Translations under genes and position numbers: made by a program | Shown here: positions 20,961 to 35,400 of the stretch, one piece after another | Layout of the letters: each line of letters begins with the position of its first letter | Numbering within the stretch: position 1 is the stretch's first letter | Assembly (NCBI RefSeq): GCF_026151205.1 | Contig: NC_087073.1 | Span: 4,237,001-4,301,000 of the forward strand | Reading direction: 5' to 3' | Source: Bolinopsis microptera | Lineage: Eukaryota; Ctenophora; Tentaculata; Lobata; Bolinopsidae | DNA: 64,000 nt | The notes under the pieces: generated by a model | What the model was told of the DNA's origin: nothing | Seen by the model: only the letters and a program-made list of their open reading frames with translations | Databases searched by the model: none

Positions 20961-22468
20961 TCAGGTGCTCGAATTCAGAAATTTCAAATCTTTAAAATTG
21001 TCTGATATCTAGCAACCATGAGCGTGAGTGGTCGGAAATTTAAAACTTTTTCAGTAAAATTTTTGTTCTCCTGTTTGTCACTCGGTTTCGGTCTGGCAAA
21101 CAAGAAAATAAATTGATATCCGATCGTTTCCGGTCTAGCAGTCAAATCCTTAGACCCTAGTTATCAGTCCTAGTCGTATGTGATTATATCAAATCTGTTA
21201 TGTGGTCAATGTAGCGTACTCTATCATCTAGATCTATAAAACGGAGTACGATTTACCGGGGCGCCATGACAGCATCTTGATTTCCCGCAAAATCTCCAGT
21301 GCTTAGTTACAATGGAGTTACAGGGCAGCCGAACAATTTAGTGGCTGGTGCGGGTCTATGTTATTGCTTTATTGACAAATTAAATAAATAATCGGCTTTC
21401 AGAACCACATTTTTAAATGATAGAGGTTAAAATGGAGTTAATTTATAATTTCCGGCAGCCTGAATTTTCCTCTTGTACATACACGGTTCACGTCCGGAAA
21501 AATCCGGCAAACCGTAAAATAAATTGATATCAGGCATTTCCGGTCCAATCATGATCCCCTGAATCTGTGGTGTGGTCGAATGCACCACTGCTTCTATCTT
21601 TTAAGCTGTCGTTCCAAATTGAATTACAAATTACAAATTACAAATTGAAACAAGTTACTAGGTTTGTCGAAAATGACAGCTGTTCATCATGATAAAATCA
21701 TCAAATAAAATATTTTACACGCTTTCATGTCATCAGAATGCGTATTTAACTTATACAATCAAACAAATGATCGGAAGAAATATATCTGTGAATCAATTAC
21801 AATTAAATTAATGTAAACCGTATTATCACTGTAACATAAACAATGCTGTAAGAATCACGTTTAATAACTAAAAACATCAACGATAATATCTTCGTGCTTT
21901 TGAGGAATTTAAAAACCAAAAGGAACACATGATTAGAAACATCATAATTAATCATCACCCGAATTATTGTTATTGTCAGATAATTTTTCCGTTTTGTTCA
22001 CCAGCCACCATGCAGCTCGAAATCTTTCAGTGTCTTTCCTTGCTTTAATGTATCTCTTAAAAGATTATATCTCTATGATTGTGATACTGGTACTTGTGAC
22101 TGATAAGCGAACAATCACCTTCAAAATGTGAACCACACTCGAAAAATACAATAATCATAAACACAGTGCTTGAATCCGACTGACACAAACCGTAATCAAT
22201 ACAAAATCATCAATGTTGGAAGCATATTATTAGGAGCTGTATTTTCAAGTATCTGTCTGCCAGTGATATCTCTCTCTTTAGTTTATGAAACTCCAGTTTT
22301 TTCATCTACCGAGCACAAAACGCTGTTCACCAGTACGACATTATAATTCTTCTCATCGAGGCTACAACACAAGAACTCACTGATATATTTATCACTTGGT
22401 CGTCTTTGCTTGATTTGGCTAAGACATGTTTAAGTGGAGATGAATGTTGATTCATGTAGGTTGATATG
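20961..22468. other. Convergent intergenic region
   Basis: Lies between the plus-strand Sushi gene and the 3' end of the minus-strand BCR-like gene. Contains three AATTACA repeats (about 21620-21645) and no recognised gene. It should hold the 3' UTR and poly(A) site of the BCR-like gene. I see no canonical minus-strand AATAAA close to the stop. Confidence 0.5.
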
Positions 22469-23438
22469 CTAACTCGGACGAGAGTCACCACAATGCTTCA
22501 GCTGTGGGGCACTGTGAAAACTGATCGATGGAACGGACGACAAGACCGAATCTCCCGATCTTGTCGAGCTCAAAGGAGTCTTTTTCACATAGTCCTCGAG
22601 GGACAGTTTCTTGAGGGGAAGATCAGCACTTCGCCCCGTTTCCGAGGTGGTGGATCTGTCTATTGAACTGTCATCTCCTACAAATGAGGATTGTCTGGAA
22701 CAGTCTGGATATTCTGACAGTTCGCTGGAGGGACTGATACAGTTCCCGTTAGATATATCTTGAAGTGAAATCCCCAAATCTTGCAAAAGGTCCCGTTTGT
22801 CCTCCCTCAACGGCGAATATTCCAGGTCGAAATTGAAGTCTTCTTCAGCGATCATCTCACTGGTGCTGAGACTCGCAACAGACACGTGGCGGACAATGGG
22901 CTTGATATTCCTCTGAAGTTTAATGGAGGTTTAGTTAGCTCTAATTAAGCAGAATAGTTGGCAAAAGGCAAATAGTTCCTGTTCAAAATTAGATTTATTA
23001 AATTGGGAGATTTGGACCCGTTGGTTGTTAGGGTGGAATAAATTGGATGGAACCGCGCTCCAGACGGTAGTTAAAATTTAATCGACAGTAAACTGTAATA
23101 TTAACTGCTCATTCATGAGTTGTTCTAAAACATTACGTTCATAAATTAAGAAAGTCATAATAACTGCTCATTCATGAGTTGTTCTAAAACATTTCAGTCC
23201 TAAGACAATTGCAAATTAGAAATATTAATATCAGCATTTAAGTGTTATTAAATTGGCTACAATCGTATGTTCGTGATTACACAGCAGATTCTCATTATAT
23301 TGATCAGTAAGAGCCTCTCACCTCAGAAGTTGGTGATAACATTGGCGGAGCAGAACCCGGTCTCAAGCTCTCCTCGTCGCCATGTAGTTCGTGTAATCTC
23401 GACATTGGCTTCTCACAGAAAAACTTTAGAATGTTCAC
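22469..23438 (-). CDS. BCR: BCR-like exons 23-24: RhoGAP end and C-terminal Ser-rich tail
   Basis: Exon 23 begins VNILKFFCEKPMSRLHEL, the last RhoGAP helix. Exon 24 starts at 22912 (RNIKPIVRHVSVASLSTSE) and adds about 147 residues rich in Ser, Asp and Glu to a TAG at 22469. The tail ends CGDSRPS, without the C-terminal S/T-x-V PDZ ligand of vertebrate BCR and ABR. The tail is much longer than in vertebrates. Its function is unknown. Confidence 0.85.
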
Positions 23439-26400
23439 CTGTTGACGGAATTCGGGTTTGAGCAATTACGAGCCAAAAAAATGGTAAATTTCTACATAAT
23501 ATGGGTCAAATATGTGGTCTACTCAAAGTGGTAGAATAGAATGTTGCATTCTCTTTAATGGGGTAAAATACAGATAATTCAGTGTCCATCTTAGCGTATT
23601 CGGTTGTGCTACAAAAAAAGATAAGATAAAATAAGAGAAGAGATAACCGTTCAAATATTACGTCAGCAAGATTTTGAAAGTTTCAAACCCCACCCCTCCC
23701 CCGGCCGTACGTCAACAATTGCACACACTGCTATTGTAAAAAATAACATTACCGTGAGAATATTGGTAAACCTAGAAACAACCCCCACCACGCCCTAATA
23801 AATTGCTGACGTAACATGTGAATGATCTATAAGTCCCAGAAGAAGTAACCTGTTGCTTAAGGAAAGTAACCTGCTGCATGCTAGTTGTTGTCACACTCTC
23901 GCAGGTTTGCTGTCCGGTGGTTACGCAGGGTGGTGGCTTCACCACGTTCGGACCAAACAGCAAACACAAGTTGTTAACGTCCATCTTATTTCGGGGCTGG
24001 TACTCCGCGATACTGTTGAAGTAAGGAGATTATTCTTAGTGCTTTCATGCGAAACTGTTGAAGTAACGAGATGATTTAATTCTTAGCGGTTTCATAACAG
24101 CAAAAAAACTGCCCGAATGTTTGATTCTCCTAGATTTGTTTTTCCGCAGTTTCTGCTACAGACTCCTAAGAGTTCACAGTTGAGAATAAAAAGAGTTACT
24201 CACTATTTGATGTGTTGGATCAGTCTAACTATGACACTGATGTTTGGCTCAGGAATGTCTCCAAAAGCAATCATCATCTTCTCTTTGTCAGCCTCATCTG
24301 CAGCAAATCGTTAAGATAAAACCACGTACAATTAAAATCCGTAAGATGAATGTTTAAAAAAAGCATAAAAGTGAAGCCTGAGATCATTTCCTCTGACAAA
24401 CATTTAAGCCGATTTAAATAATAAGTCAATCAGTTCACTAGTCACCTTGGCTGTCTAACAACTCCACAAAGTCGTTGTACATCTCCACCGGAAATAGAGG
24501 TTTAGGTAGTTCTCTAAAGAACTGCTTCACAACTCCAGCCACCACGTTCACTTCCGCTTCTGTAGCCAGGATCTCTCCATTTCTAGCAGCTGAAAATAGC
24601 GAGGTTCACTTGGCTGTATAGGTATTTGCACATTCTATATTCACTACGTCTGGTTGTTAAAATCTCCATATTTACTGAATGTTTGAGTCTTAATTGAAAA
24701 TGTTGCTTAGTGTTGCTTAGAGCAGTTTAGAATGTTGACAAAGGAATGAACAATTAAAGTAGAGCACGCTATCGAGAGTTGAATCAGCGGAATTTGGCAG
24801 TTCCTCGGAAGAAGAATATTGCCAGGCACTTTAATCTGACATCTGTCATCAACTTTACAACCCATTAAAGAGCTTACACTCGTCAAAAGCAGATTTGAGT
24901 CTGCGTATTTCTCCCACGATGCCATTGACCCGGTAGATCCCTTCCTCCATCACTCCTCGTCTTTCTATCTGCCTGTGGAGCACAAAACCGACGGTTAGAT
25001 GAACATCTACAATCTACCGTGAAAATCAACAATGAATGATAAAAATTGCGATATAATTGTGGTCAGTCTCCCTGCGGAGAATGTACACACCTGAGGTTCT
25101 GTAATAATTTACTGTTCGACATTAACTATTTTTACAACAAAGCACGTACTACTACTACTACGTAAGTCTATCATAAAAAACGTCGGTCTAGCTTAGACCT
25201 ATACGCTTGTTTGCTATAAACCTACGCGTTTGACGATAAAATTAAAGTGACCAAAGCGAGGTGAAATTCATGTGATCAGACCATATATAAACACGTGCGA
25301 GCACGTTAGAGCACTATCTCTATTCTTGAATCATTAGATGGACACTGATTCACTGAATGGACCGAATGTAATGAGAACTTCTCCAACATTCAGAAACGTA
25401 AAATATTGAACTCAAGCTCTTTGGAAGAGCTGAAATATTTTAGATAAGATAAAAGCAAACCTGAAGCAGGAGTGGATAATAGGAGGTATTTTCTGTCCCT
25501 CAATGAGAGCAAGCTCTTCAAGAGGCACCCCGAATGTTTGATGCTGGGATTCCTTGCGTAATCTGGCTTGCTCTAGTGACAACAACTGGATTGTCAACTT
25601 GATCTGACCCTGTATTATTAGAAATTATGTATCAATAACGACATGATCAAATATTAGTTTGTCTTAATATAAACGTTACGATGAAGAATCCATTGAAATT
25701 GTGAGTTTTATTTTTCTGAACTTCGAAATTTAGTAAGTACATCAAATCCATAAGTTTACCTTTGGCTGTAGGTTCACTGCTAAAGGTTTAGGACTGTTGT
25801 CCTCCAGGCTGTATTCTGCCAGAGTGAGAAGTTTACTTCCGATCTCGAGTGGAGCTGAGAATTTCTTCTTCCCGAAGGCTCGAATCGCAGGAACTGGCAA
25901 GCCTCGGCAGGTACACATATCGTCTGGGGGTGAGATTAAGACTATAATAGAGTAAGATTGCAACAAGAAATCTTCAGATTTGTTCACTACGATCACAATT
26001 CACAGAGTACTGATCAAGTGAATGTCACAAAGATGATAAACCTAATAAAAGCAACAACTAACCTCGTCCCATATTGGGTTGATGCTCCCTTTCATGAGTT
26101 TAGTCTTGTTCTTCTTGCACATCTCCCCATTACAATCAGCTTCGAGGGTGCAGTAGATGTCGGGTTTAGTACCAACCTCCCCACACTCAGTGCCACAAAT
26201 AACTTGTACTAGAAGCACTCCTGGTAGAATGAGACGTGAGTAAGTCACGTGACTGTTTAGATGGAATTAACTGGGTGGCAAGTGGTATTCTTGATGCAAA
26301 ATAGGAAAAATGTTGTAGATTTAAAAAATGTATTAAAAAAACTCCGATAATGAGGAAAAACGATCGCAGAGTCCACTTCCAGTACGAAACCATCTTGTAC

Positions 26401-29400
26401 AATGTACAGTCTAAAACATTCATCTTACCATCGTACAGAGTTTCGTCGTCATTATCAACGTCAAGCTTTGCTATCGCCGAGTTTTTACGGAGCTGAAAAA
26501 CAGCGAATTGCCATCTCTTTTTTGGGGAAATATTGCGAGGAGCACTAGCAGCTTTTGCACTGTCCTCAGTCACTCGCTCGAACATTTAGAATCTTTGAGC
26601 TACAAACTCAAAGATGATAGTAAGTAAAACATACTTTTTTCCTTCATTTTTATTTCAAACAAGACCAAAAACATAGACAACAAAAAACAAGCATGAAACA
26701 AGAACACACTCAACATGCAAAGAAGTCAAAACACAGAAATATTCACATCTCCCTAACACTACATATTTCAAACGCGTAGAGCAGCAAAGTAACGGCAGTT
26801 GTACCTATTATAATAACGGCAATCTTAAACATTTGAGTGTTCTTCTGTAATAATAACGCAACTGCAGGATTGATGCATTACAAGTCACAAAAACTGGGGG
26901 TATGGCTTCAACCGGACAGGTCAGGGTTTGGTAAAAAGTGATAACATCTGCTAGTGTGAGATTTGATAACACGGGTCCAAACGGGCTGGAAGTGAAACCA
27001 CGCAGTGTTTTTTAGTTAGATCATGCAGTACAAGTTCAAGACACATGATCACTATCACGTGTGCACCACAGTACGCCACAAAGTGCACCACAGAACGTGC
27101 ACGCGTGTGCCACACTTTCATTTGCACTTAATATGCACGCCACAAAACCAACTTGTTTCTTTCTTTTCTTTATCGACTGGTGGTAGGCTATCAGGGTCTT
27201 CCGGTCTATTTCAGAGAATGAGATGGCGGGAACACTCGCGCTACGGCCATTTCGACGAGCCTTGCTCATGCCTACACAACAATGAATATGGTATACTTTA
27301 GTTTCAGTTGAGTCTACTTTTTAATAGGCTTTTTGTCAGCATGTAAATTTTTTATGTGTTCCCCATTACGATGTCTAAATGAAATATCAGGATCCAACGG
27401 GAGACACTACAATTTTTAAACACATAAAAACGTGAACTAAATCAGTATTCACTATCATTACTATAAGATAAGTGTTCACATTTCACAACTGTACACAGCA
27501 CTAACTTCATAACTTAAGCAATGTAACAAACAGCTTGTCTATTAAATCATAATATAATACTCTAATTTAATCTACTCAAAGCAAGCTTTCTATAACAGCT
27601 CAATAACTTGTAACTGGATAACAGAAGGAAAGAACACTGTTCTAGAACAAAATGTGAGCAAGAACAAAACTGATATAGTGCGGCATTGACGACAGCCACT
27701 CTACACATTGCGTATCAAAGGCAAACTGACTCAAAACTATGCATTGCAGCCACACATTGTTGCAGTTGATTAATGTTAATTGACACAAAACGATAGTCAC
27801 ACAGCAACGCAGCTAGAGAGAGAGCGAGAGAGAGATACTCCCTGACGAATGTTCTAAGAAAAGCGCAAGAAAGGACGAATTGTGGTGCATGCAATGATTG
27901 TAGTTGGAGTTAATTGACTCATGAAGGTAACACGGGTGTCGTTATCCACCGACACCACCTCAAAAATTATACGGTTTCCCGGAAAGAGGCTATTTTAAGA
28001 GCATTACAAAAGTACTAATTAGCGAACCTATAAACACTTTTTAGGCTAATCTTGACATTTAAAATGTGACTGACGTAAAATATTCGATAATATGCTAATA
28101 AACTATAATTTTGTCAGAAAGAGTTTGTGACGTGAAAATACGTCAACTCTAATTGGATCATTAGGTCTTTTAGAGAAATTGTTGCCTAATGAAAAGTAGT
28201 GTTTTTAGTCAGCTAGGGATCAAAGTAAAATATTCATTTTACTCATAAGTCATAAAGAAATGTTGATCCCCGATATAGCGAGACATTAAGACATAAGCAG
28301 TAATTTCGGTGTCTGGTTTTGAAGTTTTCATCTGTAGGCGGATCGAACAATGCCAAGATCGAAAGACAAGTTGCTCTCTGGAAACAATAGATGAGAGAAA
28401 GATCGATTACTGACTGCAATTAGCAGGAGCACAGTACTGTAAAATCAAAGTGGGAAAGTGTGACTGTGACAACTCCCAACTTTACAACATCAATTAGCGA
28501 AACCTTCACAGTTACCGGAGGTCATGTACGATTTTTATTGCTCAATTCTACACAGTCAACGTTAATTTGGTTATTAATTAGTAATTTAGCGAGATACACA
28601 CTGGAGATAAAATGCACTCTTATATTAGGAAGGGTTCATTATTTTCTGACAGGCTCCGCGAGTTTAATCTGATTAAAAAAGTACGTGATTCTGAGAATTT
28701 ACGGAGACACGCCCCGTCAGTGTGCAAGTTTCACTAACTCAGTAAGCGATTGGAGCAACGTACTTCATAACTGGTCGGTTCACATTTGGACACGAGCCAG
28801 CCAGACAAAAGATATTTTACCAAATTTAAATGGTTTACAACTGTTAACGAGCTGCCTAATAATAAAATGTTAAAATACTAAACGTGGCACCAGTGCACTA
28901 AATGGGCCCAGATCCAAAACTTAAGGGACACTAAATGAAAATCACAAAATAAGGAAAAGTTACAAAAGATGAACCCACACACTCTAAAACATATAATATC
29001 GTAACACTAGGCTACGACAAAATATAAACTCTAAAGAAGTCGACAAAACACGTGACAGGATAACCAGACACGTGACACGATAACCAGACAGGGTAACTAT
29101 GATAAAGAGTCTTGGTAACAGCAAGGTTTGTAACCTGGTAACCGTGTAACTATATCAACAGGAGAGAACCGGACTCGGAACACTTACCTTGGTATATCTC
29201 TCCAACAGACTTTCCACCTCCGCGTTAGAAAGACTGATGTTTGCTGTGCAGGCCGGAACTGGGAAAAGGTAAGTTATTATATCAGAAAAGAGTTAACAGT
29301 AAAGTGATGATCTAGCAGGGAAGTAACAAGGGGAAGTAGGACAAAGAGGAGAAGACGGAGAAGTGAAACAGCAGACAAGTTCAAAAACGTGCAGTTGTTA

Positions 29401-32400
29401 ACTCTATAGTTATCGGAACCTTTGTTGAGTTGCGTTTGGATCTGCCTCATCCATTCGTCTCGTTCTTTCTCGCCGTGCATGTGCATTGTGTACATCTGTG
29501 ACACGAGATTGATTTAGGATATTTATTTTATTTTGCATTTAACAGCGATGAACTGGAAGTCGATGACAAAACCAAAGAATTTTATTGCACAGACTGTTCT
29601 CTAATGACCTAGTGCATAGTTACATTCTTTATAAAATTGTTACTAACCTTTCCTCGCTTGGAAATAATTTTGAAGGGGAGGTTCATATGTAACACGTGGT
29701 ATTCTTCAATCTTGTCATTAAGCGAGTCTTTCAGTTGTCTGCTCCGCTGTTTCTTAAAACCTCTCATCCGTTTCGAAACAGGCTGAATAATAATAAAATA
29801 TTTGTATTACCTTTCTTGTTATCAATAAAGGAGATGGCTAACCAAAAGGCTTTCAGCATGACCCTCGAACAAAAGTTACTGTAGATTGCCCTGATAACAA
29901 GAAATGCGGCCGCTTTTCTTTTGTGGATGGCCGCTCAATTTCCCGATCAGTGATGGCGTATTTTATCACATTCCATATAACCTGGCGACCCCAGGCTTTA
30001 GTGTTCATAAGGTAGGTTATGGAACTGCTGGAGCAACGAGTGCCAAAGGCACGAGTTCCGACAGCTGTTCCATAACTTGAAATATTTCCTCTATTTCATT
30101 GGATGCTTACTTGTGGGCACGTGTAAAACCGGTTTTTAGTTACTCAATAAGTTGTTTGTATACTCCAAACAACTTATTGAGTAACGCATTTTTTGGCAGA
30201 TCTTTTAATTGAGTTTTGAGGTGAGATTGAGAGGATTAACGTGCAAGGACCCGGTCCTATTTGATCTTTTTGTGCCAGGAATTTTCATTTATTTTGATGT
30301 CTCATCCATTACGTCTCGTGACTACGCTCCTGTGTCTGGTCCTCTTAATTATGTCAGTTTCCGTTACACCTGCATCAAACCGTGTGTTGGTTGATGGTGC
30401 TTGTTCTTAAGGAATGATTAGTCGCCTTAATTATTAGGAGTGAAACAAGCGCTTTATTTAAATCCGCTTTACCAGGTAGTTTTGATAAATAAAACTTGAG
30501 TATATTTTCAAATTATTGTTGGTGATAATTTCCTGTTCAAATTTATGAAAGTAGTTCCTTTCCGATCTACCCTAATTTAAAACGTTTAAAATGATACTTC
30601 ATGCTTGACCCGTGCTGTTCTCTAGAACTATAAGGATGTGAATTGTGAATTTAATCTCATATAAATATTCAAAAAACCGGTTTTACTCTGAGACGCTTGT
30701 GAATGGCCATTGCAACAGAGTGCTGTGTCACGGGGGCATGTCTCGTGACTACGTCACTCGACTACCACGTGCTTGTGCCGTACCATAAGCATGCAAATTG
30801 CAGATATGGCGGTGTGACTGGCCGAGCTCAGCTAATTCCTTGTTTATATTTCTATGCGACCCTATGCTTATTGAAATCTGTGCATAATAGTAATACTAAC
30901 TCGAAATACAGAACAAATAATTTACATATCCGCCGACCGCCACTAAATTATATCTTCTACTTCAATTCCATAAATTAGTGCCTAGTGGGATATGTACATG
31001 GTGAAAATTAACGACTTACTTGATCATATCAGTTCAGCGCTGCGTACCAACAATAATTTAATTCAGAATGTCGCGCAAAATAACTTTGCGGAGATAGAAA
31101 CGTGAGCGACAACTCGTTCGTACGACGGTCGCAAGCTACCATATACCATAAAAACCTCGTTCGCTAACCTTGTCCTTGACTCTTTTGTGCCTTCGGTACT
31201 TGAGTCATGGATCGGGAAGAAATTGATTTTTCAGTTAAATAAAAATGATGAACTTTCAACTTACGCCTTTATTAACATCCTGAATGACATTTGTGTCTTC
31301 TTCTTTTAATAGCCTCTGAAGTTCTCTTATCTTTACTTTCAACTGCTTTAGTTGTATGGTATCCATGAGTTTCCCTGTGATGATGTGAAGAACTATAACA
31401 CAACGGATGTATAATGAATAACCTAACAATTTTAGAGCTGAAAAAGTAAATGCTTCGTAAAAATCTGGGATATTATCACAATCTAAAAAACTAACCAGGG
31501 TCATGAGTAAGTGGAAGTAGGATGTCCGACAGTGGAAGGTACCACTTAGGTAAATATAAACTGGCGTGATCGGACGTTTTGGGCATCCTGGCACAAATCA
31601 GCACATCGTTATACAGAAACAAATATCTCATCTTGAGAGCTCCCTTCTCGTTCTGACCTGCCATCATGCCCTTATGTATCAGCTCTCTCTTTCTGTTACT
31701 TCTTGTCCTTTTACGTACCTCAGCCTACGGAGTAACAGTTATTTTAACAGCTTTAACAATTTGCAGAACTTTTGAAACATGGGCATTTAATATGAATTAG
31801 ATCGATCTAGAATTAAATTATATAGTTTTCAATACACGATTCAAATCTAAAAGGCGACTAGTATGCTAGTCCAATTTAAAGACTTATGAATGGGTACAAA
31901 CCATTATTTTGTCAATCACTGAGGTAATTTCTTCTAATTTATATTCTGCCTCCTCCAGGATAATGGCTTCACTGCTAGGCTCTCCCCCAAGGAGCTGGAG
32001 TCGGACATTCTGACAAGATAAAATCTCGGAATTTTGCTCTTGTGATAGGTTTTTTTAACACTCGTTAGTTAAATCTTGATAAGAATTAAGTTTCGAAAAA
32101 AACATCATTATTGTGTTTATTACAGTTTGGTTATTTGACATATTATTATTTTGTGTGTGATCATCAGAAAGATACTAAATCCTAATTAACACCTAGGAGT
32201 GATGATTACTTACAGATATGAGGTGTTGATATGTTTCAACTTGTCTCAGAGGAACATGGAACAAGTCTGGCAACGATATCTCCACCTCTTTACCGATCTA
32301 ATAAATAGATCCGTGGTAAATATAGAATAATTACAGCTTCCAGTTGGCCCGACGGTAAAGTATTGGATATTTGACTACCCTATTAGGACAAAATGTTTTA

Positions 32401-35400
32401 TGGAGAATAATTCAGGAAAATATTAAGCCACTTACTTTAATTCGACTGGTTCTAATGATAAATGCAAATAACTAACATTTAAGACATACCTTATCGATAA
32501 GTTCTTTAGTCTGAATATACTGTGATTCTATTGTAGACAATGTCTCCATATTGAATGGAAAATCTTTAGCGTATTCAATATAGACTTTAAATTGATTAAC
32601 CTGAAACAGTTACAATAACACTTCACTGTAAATGGTAGTGACGTGGATGTTCCTCTAAGACTAGTAACAGTTCGGACTTATGACAGTTGTAACCTAGGTT
32701 ACCACCCAACTGTTAGTATCTGAAACCCTTACTGTCACATTTTTCTGGCTTGCAAAGCAGTTAAGTCGCTATACTGAGGGAGCTTTATCAGTTCGTAGCA
32801 GTAGTGTGATGGCTAAATTGAGTAATCCTAATGAGGTAACGAAAGGTTTCTGTGCGGTAAACTAGTTTATCACTAGCTTATCAAGTAGCCTATAGTAAAT
32901 CTAGGTTTCAGTAGCCTGAATCAAGGAGAAACAAATACCTTTCAATACAACGTTTACTATAGATATAATAGCTAAATTTAGCAGTTATCCTATTACTGCT
33001 TTATATTATTACGGGTGAAGAGAAGCATACCATTTCCAAGAAGAGATCCCCAAACAAAATAGGAACGTTACTGCCAGACGCCTGCTTTTTGACGCGATGC
33101 TGGGCAGCAATAAGGAAACTCTTGTGAATCATGAGCAGGTGGCAGGGGTGGTGGAAGACGGTGTTAACATTGTGACGAAGTGTGAGCGAGTCTTTGGAGT
33201 GTTCTCGTAGTGCTTGTTCGTATTTCTGAGGTAATTAACAGGCGATTAGCGGTTGGCTGGACTTCTCAGGAGGGCTGGTAACACCTTACACAAAATAATT
33301 AAACTTATGTTTTAGGAATCTTAAATATTTTAAGAATGATAATAAAAATTGAAAATTAAGAAGGACATTGAATTTTTAGAGTAGGAAAGGACGGTGTAAA
33401 TATTTTTAAATTATTAAACATTTCGGAGTAAAACTGCTTACCTCGACCAATAATTTCAACTTGTCCACATAACTGCGCTCCAAATTTAAGAAGTTTTCTA
33501 CCACCACAAGTTTATCAACAGTATCAAAACTGAATAGGGACCCCTGAAAATGTGGATTATAAGTTTCCTCCTGTTTAGAGGCAACAGGTGATCGTTTAAG
33601 TAACTTTTGGCCATTCCAGATATTTCCATCCCATCTTTTAGGAACTGTCAGCGTCGAGAAATATTCCTCTGCATTTACTAAACCCCCTTTAATTTCAGAA
33701 TAAACTCTCAAGTTCGATCAATTTAATTTCATATTTATTTCATGGTTAATTAGATATACGTAAGCGAAATGACGCGAACAAATTCAAGTGATGGTGGACA
33801 GTTCTCAGTTGAGATAGAGATGTCATAATGTTGAGTCAACATTCTGAGCCAAGGAATCATAGCTGTAATGCTTACGTAAGAAAGGCCTTGACATCCATCC
33901 CTTGTCAGCAACCGTATTTGCTCGATAAATCCTCCCCACCATAAGCGGCTTTAACATTATGTGAATGATCCCTAACTGGACCAATTTAAACGGAAATCAA
34001 CTATACAAATGTTACATTTCCTCTTTTGCGTAGTATAACCACTGCAAAATGAAATTTAATAGTAGCAAATAGCTCGGGTACCTGGCTTAGAGAATCCTCG
34101 TCTCTAAAGACTGAAGATTTACTGCGTATCATTCCTTTTGTGCTGCGAACCTTTTTTCCCAACTTTTCACTTCTTGTCGAGACTGACGATGAGCTCGTCC
34201 TGGGAATGATTTTGATATATATTTGACGACAGACGCGATAGTTATCGTGGTCGTTCAATGAACGACGTTCATAGATCAGAGAAGTGTCATGTTTACGCAA
34301 TCGTGATATTGTAGTATCATGTGGTTAAAACTAAAATGCGCGCAATAAAATTGTGATGACAACTTTAACGCGCAGCAACTTTTATTACAGTAAGATTTGT
34401 TGCGCGTACCAAAAGTGACATTTCTCAAGTGAGTGTTTACTTCAGGTTGCTCTGAATTTCACCATATTTGACAGACACTAGTTTAACTCAGCATTTGGAT
34501 AACTTCAGGCAGATAAATGGACGCAAAGCGAGAGATATTCCTGCTATAGCCCTGGGTAACATGACAGGTCACAGGCGCAAAGTTTAAAAACCTGGTGATC
34601 AGCAAGAAGCGGGTATCCGGTATACAGTACGTATATTCGCTTTTACGGGAACAGTTAAACAGAATGACACGAGCTCAGCAAAGTTGCTAATTGCTCCATG
34701 CTCATCACCCCGTTAAAAAGGAACTCTGATATGTGGCTCCAGGGCGGCACAGCCTGATTCGTCCGTTACATTATTTCTGCAGTATTTTGGGCGGAGAGCC
34801 GGGAGTAACTATGTTATAACATGTGAAATGAATTGACGATCCAACCGCTGCCTAGAAATAATCAAATCAAATAACACTCCTTATTAGGTAGTCACGTGGT
34901 ATTGAGACTGTTTCAACAAACATGGAATCCCCTGAAATGAGGGTAAGTCCTCAAATAGATGACTTATTTCAGCCCCTACATAATTGCGATCTAGCCTGAT
35001 ATATGTCGTAAAGCATTTAGGTGCCTTTAGGCAAAAGTTCCATATCAATCAAATCAATACCAACGGAGCGTAACACACCAAATGCTTCGAACCGTTCCTT
35101 AAGCGGGCATGTATAGCGTGTATCTTGGACACTCTACATATCAGAGTAGTTCACAAATAATATTGTAACTAAAATCATGCCCAGTTCTGACAACCATAGT
35201 GAAATGTGTTATAAACATGATAACCAGTCACATACTCAGTATGGCACTATGGAGTACGGGTTGAAATACACTTTAACACAATAGAAGCCACATAATAAAT
35301 GAACTTGAACGTTAAATTATGTTTCATGGCAGCTGGTCAAATTCTGGAAGTGTAAAAATCTCGACCCGATGGTTCATGGCTATTTCCATAAAAACCAGAA

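Noticed and set aside
33544-33711. Extension of BCR-like exon 5 upstream to 33711
   Set aside because: The frame is open, but no in-phase acceptor exists there, while TTTTCAG|GGG at 33543 fits phase 0. The extension is taken as intron.
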